Source: Allomuricauda sp. ARW1Y1
Lineage (GTDB): Bacteria > Bacteroidota > Bacteroidia > Flavobacteriales > Flavobacteriaceae
Direction of reading: 5' to 3'
Length of the DNA: 64,000 nt
Assembly (NCBI RefSeq): GCF_013407935.1
Contig: NZ_JACBZU010000001.1
Span: forward strand, 806,001 to 870,000
This document shows positions 52,133 through 60,347 of the stretch, in pieces; the first letter of the stretch is position 1, and the number at the start of each line of letters is the position of its first letter. A program made the position numbers and the translations under genes. The notes under the pieces are model-generated. The model ran no database searches. It saw nothing but the letters and a program-made list of their open reading frames with translations, and was not told where the DNA came from.

Positions 52133-54358
52133 ATGAAATATTTTATGGCGGCATTGTCCATGCTTTGCATGGGTACAATCGCTGCGCAAAACGTACAGGG
52201 ACAACTTGTGAATCAAGTTGGTTCCCCAATAGAAGATGCCGGTATTTTCAACAAAACCAGCGGGCAACATAGCCATACCGATGGGACAGGCTATTTTGTT
52301 CTCAACAACACATCGGTAAACGATACCATTTACTTTTCCAGATTAGGATATGCCACACTCACTAAAGTGATAGATAAAGCAGATTTACAAAACCCATTGA
52401 CCATTGTGATGGAAGAAAGTTCCATTTCATTGGACCAAGTGGTGTTGGTATCAGAGGTAGATGCCTTGAGTAGGGTTGTGGATGTGGATGTAAAGACAGA
52501 TCCTGTAAAATCATCACAGGAAATCCTAAGAAAGGTGCCTGGCCTGATCATTGGACAACATGCTGGTGGCGGAAAGGCAGAGCAAATATTCCTGCGAGGT
52601 TTTGATGTGGACCACGGGACCGATGTGGCCATCAATGTGGACGGCATGCCAGTAAATATGGTATCGCACGCCCACGGACAGGGATATGCGGACCTCCATT
52701 TTGTGATACCAGAGACCATCGAAAACGTAAATTTTGGAAAAGGGCCCTACTATGCGGAACAAGGAAACTTTAATACCGCTGGCTATGTAGACCTAAAACT
52801 CAGAAAGAGTTTGGATAAAAGTATGATATCCACCGAAGTGGGACAGTTTGGCACGCGCAGATTTGTGGGCATGCTCAATCTCATGGACAACCAAAACAGC
52901 AACGCCTATGTGGCCTCGGAACTGTATCTGACGGACGGCCCGTTCGAATCACCGCAAAATTTTAATCGTATCAATGTTATGGGAAGGTATCGCTATGCGC
53001 TGCCAGGTGACCAAGAATTGCTGTTGACAGCTTCACATTTTTCGAGTAGATGGGATGCTTCGGGACAAATACCGCAACGTGCCGTGGACCAGGGATTGAT
53101 AAGCCGATTTGGTGCTATTGACGATACCGAGGGCGGACAAACGAGCCGGACCAATTTCGTTTTGAACCACAGTAAAAATATGGGAATAGGAAAATCCTTA
53201 AACACTACGGCTTTTGTTTCCCATTACGATTTTGAACTTTACTCCAACTTCACCTTTTTCCTGGAAGATCCTGTGAACGGAGATCAGATTAGGCAATTTG
53301 AAGATAGGCTGATGGCAGGCGCCAAAACTGTTTTCCAGGATAATTCGGCCAATTTGGGTGGTATGGAATTTAAATACAATGCAGGAGTTGGTTTTAGGTA
53401 TGACAATGTGGATGACAACCAATTGTCCCGAACGCTCAACCGTCAAGAACTATTGGAACGTTTGGCTTTTGGCGATATAGATGAAATGAATGGCTACGCC
53501 TTTGCGGGGGCCAGCTTCAAAACGGGAAAGTTTACATTGGAACCAGCCCTGCGCATGGATTATTTCCGATTCGATTACAACGACAAGACAAGCGAGCTTT
53601 ACGATAGCCGAAGTGAAGAAAAAGTAGCGTTCAGCCCTAAATTCAACACGATTTATAGTCCGACAGCGAAAACACAGTTCTTTTTAAAAACCGGTATTGG
53701 TTTTCACTCCAACGATACTCGGGTGGTGGTAGCCAACGGAGGGGAAGATATCCTACCAGCCGCTTATGGAGTCGATTTTGGAACCATTTTGAAGCCAGCT
53801 GACAAATTGGTTTTAAATGCCACCTTGTGGAGCTTGTTTCTAGATCAGGAATTTGTGTACGTAGGGGATGCCGCCATTGTGGAACCCAGTGGAAAAACCC
53901 GTCGCATGGGGATTGAGGTAGGAGCAAGGTATCAACCTATGGATTGGCTTTACCTGTACACGGATGCCAATTACACCCACGCCCGCAGCACCGAGGAAGC
54001 CGATGGAGAAGACTTTATCCCTTTGGCGCCAGACTTTACCATGGTAGGAGGGTTGACCGTGGGAGGAAATCAAGGATTTTCTGGAGGAATAAACTACCGG
54101 TATATTGACGATAGACCTGCCAATGAAGATAATAGCATAGTGGCCGAAGGTTATTTTGTGACAGATGCCAATCTGAATTACAGCGTCGACAATTGGACTT
54201 TTGGATTGATTGTGGAGAACCTGTTCGACACCGAATGGAACGAGACACAGTTCGCAACCGAAAGCCGTTTGTTCAACGAGTCCAACTCTTTTGAAGAGAT
54301 TCATTTTACACCAGGAACCCCTTTTTATCTTAGAGGAAAGGTTACTGTGACCTTTTAA
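52133..54358 (+). CDS. TonB-dependent outer-membrane receptor, probably for a metal
   Basis: 741 residues. Signal peptide 1-18. A carboxypeptidase-D regulatory-like domain (about 22-100) precedes the plug (SSQEILRKVPGLIIGQHAGGGKAEQIFLRGFDVDHGTDVAINVDGMPVNM). SHAHGQGYADLHF in the plug is rich in histidine. The 22-strand barrel ends with a C-terminal aromatic residue (LRGKVTVTF). No SusD partner follows, arguing against glycan import. The His-rich gene upstream supports metal or metal-chelate uptake; the exact ligand is unknown. Confidence 0.88.
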   Translation: MKYFMAALSMLCMGTIAAQNVQGQLVNQVGSPIEDAGIFNKTSGQHSHTDGTGYFVLNNTSVNDTIYFSRLGYATLTKVIDKADLQNPLTIVMEESSISLDQVVLVSEVDALSRVVDVDVKTDPVKSSQEILRKVPGLIIGQHAGGGKAEQIFLRGFDVDHGTDVAINVDGMPVNMVSHAHGQGYADLHFVIPETIENVNFGKGPYYAEQGNFNTAGYVDLKLRKSLDKSMISTEVGQFGTRRFVGMLNLMDNQNSNAYVASELYLTDGPFESPQNFNRINVMGRYRYALPGDQELLLTASHFSSRWDASGQIPQRAVDQGLISRFGAIDDTEGGQTSRTNFVLNHSKNMGIGKSLNTTAFVSHYDFELYSNFTFFLEDPVNGDQIRQFEDRLMAGAKTVFQDNSANLGGMEFKYNAGVGFRYDNVDDNQLSRTLNRQELLERLAFGDIDEMNGYAFAGASFKTGKFTLEPALRMDYFRFDYNDKTSELYDSRSEEKVAFSPKFNTIYSPTAKTQFFLKTGIGFHSNDTRVVVANGGEDILPAAYGVDFGTILKPADKLVLNATLWSLFLDQEFVYVGDAAIVEPSGKTRRMGIEVGARYQPMDWLYLYTDANYTHARSTEEADGEDFIPLAPDFTMVGGLTVGGNQGFSGGINYRYIDDRPANEDNSIVAEGYFVTDANLNYSVDNWTFGLIVENLFDTEWNETQFATESRLFNESNSFEEIHFTPGTPFYLRGKVTVTF

Positions 54359-54377
54359 TATTTGATAGTGTAAAAAA

Positions 54378-54458
54378 TTGTCACCTCGAGCGCAGTCGAG
54401 AGGTTATTTAGTTGGAGATTTATATCGGTGTCGCATCTCGACTGCGCTCCATATGACC
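54378..54458. repeat. REP-like paired element
   Basis: TTGTCACCTCGAGCGCAGTC (left) and GCATCTCGACTGCGCTCC (right) flank about 35 bp. Confidence 0.85.
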
Positions 54459-54515
54459 GCGCCCCCTTAAACCGTTGATAAAGGGTAAAACAAGTACAGC
54501 GACTTACATAACTAC

Positions 54516-54544
54516 CCGCCGGCATACCACGCTGGCGGATTTTT
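54516..54544 (+). terminator. GC-rich terminator after the TonB receptor
   Basis: CCGCCGGC and GCTGGCGG pair (one G-U) around ATACCAC, followed by ATTTTT. Confidence 0.75.
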
Positions 54545-54556
54545 CACACATTTTAC

Positions 54557-54590
54557 AACTAAAAAATTAGTTTAAACTAAATATTTAGTT
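54557..54590. promoter_or_regulatory. Candidate BlaI operator: four AACTAA/TTAGTT half-sites
   Basis: AACTAA (54557), TTAGTT (54567), AAACTAA (54574) and TTTAGTT (54584) alternate in orientation. They form two overlapping perfect palindromes, TTAGTTTAAACTAA (54567-54580) and ACTAAATATTTAGT (54576-54589). Located 150 bp upstream of the BlaI-family gene. Confidence 0.6.
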
Positions 54591-54608
54591 ATATTAGCGA
54601 TGTCATTT

Positions 54609-54640
54609 CGAATTGTCAGACTGAGCGCAGTCGAAGTCAA
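54609..54640. repeat. REP-like half element between operator and blaI
   Basis: AATTGTCAGACTGAGCGCAG followed by TCGAAGTC; a single arm of the same class as the copy at 6349. Confidence 0.7.
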
Positions 54641-54739
54641 GATGAGAAATCTGAACTAATGCTCAAGGATTTAGTTCGGATCATAAGGAATATGAATTGG
54701 ATTCCCGATTGCTTGGGAATGACCACTAAAACGTATCGA

Positions 54740-55102
54740 ATGAAACAACTCACCAAGGCAGAAGAAGAAGTAATGCAGCTCCTTTGGAAAATTAAAAAGG
54801 GCAATGTGGCCGCCATTTTGGAAGAATTACCGGAACCGCGGCCAGCCTACAACACGGTTTCCACTATTGTTCGGATTTTGGAGGACAAGGGTTTTGTGTC
54901 GCACGAAAAAGTAGGCAAGGGCCATGTGTACTTTCCCTTGGTTAAAAAAGAAGAGTATAGTAACCAACGATTGAATACTCTTATGGAAGGCTACTTTCAA
55001 GGGTCATTTTCCAGCATGGTGTCCTTTTTTATGAAAAAAAACGACATCAGTCTGAAGGAACTGGAAGCTATTATGAAGAACATTAAAGATAAAGAGCAAT
55101 GA
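54740..55102 (+). CDS. BlaI/MecI-family transcriptional repressor
   Basis: 120 residues from MKQLTKAEEEVMQLLWKI; the longer frame to 54659 runs through non-conserved sequence and is rejected. The N-terminal winged helix includes AYNTVSTIVRILEDKGFVSHEKVGKGHVYFPLV, where MecI-type repressors contact DNA, followed by a helical dimerisation tail. The stop overlaps the ATG of the M56 protease gene (ATGA). Pairs of this type sense an envelope signal and cleave or inactivate the repressor. Confidence 0.9.
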   Translation: MKQLTKAEEEVMQLLWKIKKGNVAAILEELPEPRPAYNTVSTIVRILEDKGFVSHEKVGKGHVYFPLVKKEEYSNQRLNTLMEGYFQGSFSSMVSFFMKKNDISLKELEAIMKNIKDKEQ

Positions 55103-56862
55103 TTACCTATATCCTAGAATCCTTAGCATTTCAATTGGTCTTTTTGTTGGCTTACGACCTTTTTCTAAAGAAAGAGACCTTTTTTCAATGGAACAGGACC
55201 TATCTATTAGGTACGTTTGCCCTATCCATTATTTTGCCCTGGGTGAAGGTCGAAGCCCTGACCACCCCGATGCCGGACGGTTTGCAAACCACTACGGTAT
55301 TTTTGACCCAATTGAACGGAGTCGTACTTGGACCGGGCGCAGAAGAAACAAGTATCCTGCAACAAATCTCATGGCCTTATTTGGTGTTGGGTCTAGGGAG
55401 TTTATTCGCGACAATCTGGTTTGCTTATAAATTGGTACAAATAAAAAGACTTCGCCATAAAGGTGCAGTGGAGCATTATCGGGAATTTACCAAGGTGACC
55501 GTGCCCCAAAGCACGTCTGCTTTCTCCTTTTTCAGAAACATTTTTATGGGAGAAGAGATCCAAAAGGACAAAGAGGACAATATTTTGGCCCACGAACTGG
55601 TCCACGTAAAGCAATGGCATTCTTTGGACCTGCTCTTTTTTGAATTGGCAAGAATTGTTTTCTGGTTCAATCCTTTGGTGTACATCTACCAGAACAGGGT
55701 GGCCGAGCTCCATGAATTTATTGCCGATGAAAGGGCGGTCAAACATAACAAAGCGGACCATTTTGAGATGCTGTTGTCCCAAGCCTTTCATACGCAGAAC
55801 ATCAGTTTTGTGAATCAATTTTTCAATAGATCATTAATCAAAAAACGAATAGTCATGTTACAAAAAAAGAAATCCAAAGCCGTTTGGCAGTTAAAGTATG
55901 TATTGTTGTTGCCGTTGGTGCTGGGGATGTTGGTGTACACTTCTTGTGAAAGTGAAAAATCAAATACGGTATCAGACTCTGAGCGTCAACTCTCTTTGGA
56001 GGAGCGTCTGCAGATGTTGAACAATGAAATTGAGGGTAAGGACTCGCTAACGGAAAGCGAACGAAATCAAATCGCAAAAATGGCCCAAACAATGATTGAT
56101 CAGACGAATAAGTCAGCTTCAGAAGTAAATGGTTGGACTGTAAAAGCAGGAATTAACCCTCCAGCCAGTGTGGAGAGGGATAGTACTGATGCCGTAGCTT
56201 TTGCTGTAATAGATGAAGTGCCAATCTTTCCCGGATGCGAAAATGCAGTGGATAAAAAGCAATGCTTTAATGAAAAGATTGTAGAGCACATCAAAAAACA
56301 CTTCAGATATCCCGAAGCAGCAGAAAAACAAGGAATTCAGGGTCGTGTATCGATTTTGTTCACCATAGACACGAATGGCGAAATTTCTTCTATCAAAAAA
56401 CGAGGTCCCAGTGAAATCTTGGAGAATGAGGCGGTACGAATCATTGAGCGATTGCCTAAAATGCAGCCAGGCAAACATAAAGGAGAAACAGTGAATGTGC
56501 CTTTTGCCATTCCAATTACATTTAAATTGAAGGATCAGGCCAAAGACGAAAACGAACAGACCAATTCCAACAAGGGGGAAATGAAGGTAGGCGGTATTTT
56601 GGCCAATAAAGACAATGCTTCACTTTTCATCGGTAAGGTAACCGATGAGGAATCCATGGGCATACCCGGGGTAACTATTTCGGTAGTGGGAAAAAATGAA
56701 GACGTTATTTCGGGCTTTGACGGACATTTCAAAATTGTGGTCAACGAAGGGGAAACGCTGAAGTTTCAATACATAGGTCTTCCCAACAAATTGGTTCGAG
56801 TGGACAAAAAGGAATTCTTAATAGGTCTATTGGAAAAAGCAAATGCCGAAAATAAAAGCTAG
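55099..56862 (+). CDS. M56 (BlaR1-type) membrane metalloprotease with TonB C-terminal and carboxypeptidase-D regulatory-like domains
   Basis: 587 residues. Membrane helices in the first 110 residues and again near 270-285 (YVLLLPLVLGMLVYTSC). The zinc motif HELVH lies in the loop between them (ILAHELVHVKQWHSLD), with E in ELHEFIADERAV. Beyond the last helix come a helical linker and a TonB C-terminal fold (VSILFTIDTNGEISSIKKRGPSEILENEAVRIIERLP). A carboxypeptidase-D regulatory-like beta domain ends the protein (IGKVTDEESMGIPGVTISVVG). There is no penicillin-binding sensor. The added domains probably reach the periplasm and may sense or touch outer-membrane partners; that is inference. Confidence 0.88.
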   Translation: MITYILESLAFQLVFLLAYDLFLKKETFFQWNRTYLLGTFALSIILPWVKVEALTTPMPDGLQTTTVFLTQLNGVVLGPGAEETSILQQISWPYLVLGLGSLFATIWFAYKLVQIKRLRHKGAVEHYREFTKVTVPQSTSAFSFFRNIFMGEEIQKDKEDNILAHELVHVKQWHSLDLLFFELARIVFWFNPLVYIYQNRVAELHEFIADERAVKHNKADHFEMLLSQAFHTQNISFVNQFFNRSLIKKRIVMLQKKKSKAVWQLKYVLLLPLVLGMLVYTSCESEKSNTVSDSERQLSLEERLQMLNNEIEGKDSLTESERNQIAKMAQTMIDQTNKSASEVNGWTVKAGINPPASVERDSTDAVAFAVIDEVPIFPGCENAVDKKQCFNEKIVEHIKKHFRYPEAAEKQGIQGRVSILFTIDTNGEISSIKKRGPSEILENEAVRIIERLPKMQPGKHKGETVNVPFAIPITFKLKDQAKDENEQTNSNKGEMKVGGILANKDNASLFIGKVTDEESMGIPGVTISVVGKNEDVISGFDGHFKIVVNEGETLKFQYIGLPNKLVRVDKKEFLIGLLEKANAENKS

Positions 56863-57988
56863 TTACATAGCATTGATTTTGTTCTCATTCCAAGCCGGTG
56901 CACAAACATCGGCTTTGGCCATTGCCGACAGTTTGTATGCCTTGGGTAACTATGCTTCGGCCATCAACGCTTATGCCAAGGTGGGGGACAAAAAGGCCAA
57001 CCTGCAGATCGCACGGGCCTACAATGCCATCGGAAATTATGACAAAGCCATAGCCCAATACACCGATATTTTGGACAATGACCCTCAATTTGAGTTGGCC
57101 CGTTTTGAACTGGGCAAGTTGTTGTTGAAAACCAAAAATGTTGGACCAGCCATGGAAATGTTTCAGGTCTTGGTGTCATCGGAAGGGCAAAACCCCGAAT
57201 ATTTCTACTACCTGGGCAGGGTCTACGAGTCTATCGACAACACCGAAATGGCCAACTCATCCTACAAAACTGCTGTGGAAATGGACAGTACCCACCTACG
57301 GAGCCTTTACGCTTTGGGCAAACATTATGTGGGCAAAGAAATACGGGATTCCGCTTTGGTCTATATCGATCAAGGGCTTCGGTTTTATGAAAACGATGTG
57401 GCGATGATCAATTTAAAGGCCTTGGCATATTACAATAATGGTCAATTTTCATTGGCCATCCCCCATTTTGAGCGGTTGCTGGAGTTGGGCGAAGAAAAGG
57501 CCTTTGTGTACGAGAAATTGGCCTATTGCTATTTCCGAAACTGGGAGCCCGAGAAAGCATTGGAAACCTATCATAAACTGAAAGTTTTCCCAGATAAATT
57601 GGCTACTGCCTATTCAGGGTTGGGAGAAGTGTATTTTGAGGAAAAGGTATTGGACAGTGCACAGTACTATGTTGAAAAATCCATAGAGGAACGAAGGGTC
57701 TTTTTTCCCCAAGAATATGCCGATTTAGGCCGGATAGCGCGCCTCAAGGGACAGACCAAAAAGGCTATGGATTACTATGTAAAGGCGTGGGAAGAAAACA
57801 AAGAGAACTATTATAATTACTATCAGGTTTGTGTTTTGGCGGATGAATATTACAAGGACACCAAAACTCGACTGAACTATTATGAAAAGTTGCTGGAAAT
57901 GTACCCTGATTTAGTTCCTTGGCTCGAGGAACGCGTCAAAAACAGAATCAGCGAGCTCAAGGAGGAAATCCATTTTGGCAGCAACTGA
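56843..57988 (+). CDS. Exported TPR-repeat protein
   Basis: 381 residues. Signal peptide ends FQAGAQ. Nearly the whole mature protein is tetratricopeptide repeats, recognisable from ALGNYASAINAYAKVGD, AIGNYDKAIAQYTDILDNDPQFELARFELGKLL and YNNGQFSLAIPHFERLLELGEEKAFVYEKLAYCYF. Periplasmic scaffold by sequence. It overlaps the protease gene by 20 bp and so belongs to the same operon; it probably works with the protease, though no direct evidence is in the sequence. Confidence 0.85.
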   Translation: MPKIKASYIALILFSFQAGAQTSALAIADSLYALGNYASAINAYAKVGDKKANLQIARAYNAIGNYDKAIAQYTDILDNDPQFELARFELGKLLLKTKNVGPAMEMFQVLVSSEGQNPEYFYYLGRVYESIDNTEMANSSYKTAVEMDSTHLRSLYALGKHYVGKEIRDSALVYIDQGLRFYENDVAMINLKALAYYNNGQFSLAIPHFERLLELGEEKAFVYEKLAYCYFRNWEPEKALETYHKLKVFPDKLATAYSGLGEVYFEEKVLDSAQYYVEKSIEERRVFFPQEYADLGRIARLKGQTKKAMDYYVKAWEENKENYYNYYQVCVLADEYYKDTKTRLNYYEKLLEMYPDLVPWLEERVKNRISELKEEIHFGSN

Positions 57989-58032
57989 TTTCTTCAAAAT
58001 GTCGTAATTTCAGCCAAATTCTAGGGGCTGTC

Positions 58033-58512
58033 ATGCAGAAGTTTGTTTTGTTAATCGTTTTTATGGGTTTGCTCGTATCCTGCGAGCTGTTCGAGTCCAA
58101 GGAGGACAAGACCCAAAAACTGGTCAATGAGGAACTTTGGGCCATCGATTGGAACGATGTGGACCAATACCCCCTTTTTGAGGATTGCGACGAAACTGCT
58201 CCCAAGGAGGCACAGCAAGAGTGTTTCCAAAACGTGATCACCGAATATTTCTCCGAAGCTTTGGCTGGATTGCAGTTTCAGGTGCGGAACGATATGAACG
58301 ATACCGTCTATATTGATTTTTTGATTGATGAACACGGGTTTATATCCGTGTTGGGCGTTGAAGAAAAGACCTCCGTGCTCAATGAGATATCCGATTTCAA
58401 CACCAAAATATCGGAACGCTTGAACGATTTGACCACCGTACGCCCCGCATTGAAGCGAGGCAACCCGGTAAGCCTGCGTTTTAGGCTTCCGCTGGTCCTA
58501 AACACCTATTGA
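58033..58512 (+). CDS. Small lipoprotein with TonB-like domain
   Basis: 159 residues from MQKFVLLIVFMGLLVSCELF; the lipobox LVSC makes Cys17 the anchor. The remainder (VYIDFLIDEHGFISVLGVEEKTSVLNEISDFNTKISERLNDLTTVRPALKRGNPVSLRFRLPLVL) follows the strand-turn-helix pattern of TonB C-terminal or energy-transducer domains, like the domain in the M56 protein upstream. Same operon, 44 bp after the TPR gene; the next gene starts 1 bp later. Function unknown. Confidence 0.75.
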   Translation: MQKFVLLIVFMGLLVSCELFESKEDKTQKLVNEELWAIDWNDVDQYPLFEDCDETAPKEAQQECFQNVITEYFSEALAGLQFQVRNDMNDTVYIDFLIDEHGFISVLGVEEKTSVLNEISDFNTKISERLNDLTTVRPALKRGNPVSLRFRLPLVLNTY

Positions 58513-58513
58513 T

Positions 58514-59068
58514 TTGGCAACAGAAAAAATTATATTGGGCATAGACCCCGGCACCACGGTCATGGGGTTTGGCATTATTAAGGTCATCAATAAACAGATG
58601 CACTTTGTGCAAATGAACGAATTGATGCTCCGAAAATATGACGACCCCTACACCAAGCTCAAACTTATTTTTGAGCGGACCATAGAGCTCATCGATACCT
58701 ATCACCCGGACGAAATTGCCATCGAAGCCCCCTTTTATGGCAAAAATGTACAGTCCATGCTCAAGTTGGGCAGGGCGCAAGGGGTGGCCATGGCAGCCGG
58801 ACTTTCCCGCGAAATACCCATCACCGAGTACATGCCCAAAAAGATAAAAATGGCCATCACGGGCAATGGTAATGCCAGTAAGGAGCAGGTAGCCCGAATG
58901 CTTCAAAGCGTATTACAACTAAAATCCTTGCCCAAAAATTTGGACAGTACCGATGGGTTGGCCGCCGCCGTCTGTCATTTTTATAATGAGGGCAGGGTTG
59001 AGGTCGGAAAAAGCTATACCGGCTGGGAGGCATTTGTCAAACAGAACGAATCAAGAATCAAAAAATGA
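58514..59068 (+). CDS. ruvC: Holliday junction resolvase
   Basis: 184 residues, normal length. IILGIDPGTTVMGFGI supplies the first catalytic Asp, IAIEAPFYGKNVQSMLKLGRAQG the Glu, and NLDSTDGLAAAVCHFY the final Asp pair. It cleaves Holliday junctions at the end of recombination with RuvAB. The start is TTG (MATEKIILG), 1 bp after the stop of the lipoprotein gene; no ATG is nearer the conserved start. Confidence 0.94.
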   Translation: MATEKIILGIDPGTTVMGFGIIKVINKQMHFVQMNELMLRKYDDPYTKLKLIFERTIELIDTYHPDEIAIEAPFYGKNVQSMLKLGRAQGVAMAAGLSREIPITEYMPKKIKMAITGNGNASKEQVARMLQSVLQLKSLPKNLDSTDGLAAAVCHFYNEGRVEVGKSYTGWEAFVKQNESRIKK

Positions 59069-59114
59069 AAATTGTTCATTGCTAATTGTCTACTGTTAAC
59101 TGACCACTGATTGA

Positions 59115-60263
59115 ATGAGCGGTATTTACATCCATGTGCCATTTTGCAAGCAAGCTTGCCATTATTGTGATTTCCATTTTTCCACCCAAATGGGAAAAAA
59201 GGAAGCCATGGTCCGTGCTATTGCTAAAGAACTGGTATTGCGGAAATCGGAGGTACAGGATACTATTGAGACCATTTATTTCGGTGGAGGAACGCCATCC
59301 GTGCTTTCCCAAGGCGAGATGGAGACCTTGATTCAGGCAGTTTATGACAATTACAAGGTTGTGGATGACCCAGAAATCACCTTGGAAGCCAACCCAGATG
59401 ATTTGGTGTCATCTCGAGCGCAGTCGAGAGATCTTTTCTCGACGTATAAAAATGTAGGGATTAACCGTCTCAGCATCGGCATCCAATCCTTTTTTGAACA
59501 GGACCTTAAACTGATGAACCGTGCCCACAACGCCCGTGAAGCCGAACAATGTATTTCGGAAGCCACGGAGCATTTTGATAACATCACCATCGATTTGATC
59601 TACGGGATTCCCGGAATGGACAACCAACGGTGGAGGGACAACATTCAAAAAGCGTTGGATTTTGGTCTGCCCCACATTTCCAGTTATGCCTTGACTGTGG
59701 AACCTAGAACGGCCCTTAAAAAATTTATAGAGAAAGAACTGATTCCCGATGTGGACGATGAACAGGCCCAAGAGCAATTCCACATTTTGGTGGATATGTT
59801 GGAAGCTGAAGGTTTTGTGAATTACGAAATATCCAATTTTGGCAAGCCCGGATTTTTCTCCCAAAACAATACCGCTTATTGGCTGGGAAAGACCTATATA
59901 GGGGTCGGTCCTTCGGCACATTCCTTTGATGGCAAACAGCGAAGCTGGAACATTCGGAACAATCCCATCTACCTCAAAAAAATCAACAAAGGCGAACTTC
60001 CTTTGGAAATTGAAACGCTTTCCACCACGGACAGGTACAACGAATATGTGATGACCGGACTACGCACCATTTGGGGCGTGGATTTGGATAAGGTAGCATC
60101 CGAATATGGTGAGAATTACTTAACCTACGTGAACCAACAAGCATCCAAATTTTTGGAACAGGGACTTTTGATGCTCGAAGATTGTAGACTGCTTACCACC
60201 AAAAAAGGCAAGTTTTTGGCGGATGGAATTGCTTCTGATCTTTTTATGCTTAACTTAAAATAG
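59115..60263 (+). CDS. hemW: Heme chaperone HemW (radical SAM), with an in-frame REP-derived insertion
   Basis: 382 residues. The radical-SAM cluster motif is C11-x3-C15-x2-C18 (CKQACHYCDF), typical of HemW. TIYFGGGTPSVL, INRLSIGIQSF and GVGPSAHSF also match. HemW is a heme-binding chaperone; older annotation calls it coproporphyrinogen III oxidase. Between EANPDDL and GINRLS the usual 11-12 residues are replaced by 17, beginning VSSRAQSRDLF. The DNA for this (59407-59433) is a copy of the dispersed REP arm, read in frame, so the element has extended the protein without breaking it. Confidence 0.92.
   Translation: MSGIYIHVPFCKQACHYCDFHFSTQMGKKEAMVRAIAKELVLRKSEVQDTIETIYFGGGTPSVLSQGEMETLIQAVYDNYKVVDDPEITLEANPDDLVSSRAQSRDLFSTYKNVGINRLSIGIQSFFEQDLKLMNRAHNAREAEQCISEATEHFDNITIDLIYGIPGMDNQRWRDNIQKALDFGLPHISSYALTVEPRTALKKFIEKELIPDVDDEQAQEQFHILVDMLEAEGFVNYEISNFGKPGFFSQNNTAYWLGKTYIGVGPSAHSFDGKQRSWNIRNNPIYLKKINKGELPLEIETLSTTDRYNEYVMTGLRTIWGVDLDKVASEYGENYLTYVNQQASKFLEQGLLMLEDCRLLTTKKGKFLADGIASDLFMLNLK
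59407..59439. repeat. REP-like arm inside the hemW coding sequence
   Basis: TGTCATCTCGAGCGCAGTCG continuing AGAGATC, then a decayed second arm TTCTCGAC. Translated in frame as SSRAQSRDLFS. Confidence 0.85.
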
Positions 60264-60347
60264 TAAATTGTCCGTCCTGTTTTGGCAGGAAGCGATGAAG
60301 TAGAATTGATTCCCAATAACCTGGGATTTTATAAAAAACAACCAAAT

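Larger units (their letters stand above)
54359..54739. other. 381-bp region between the TonB receptor and blaI
   Basis: Contains a paired REP element, a GC-rich terminator, the AACTAA/TTAGTT half-site array and a REP half element. No gene. Confidence 0.6.
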
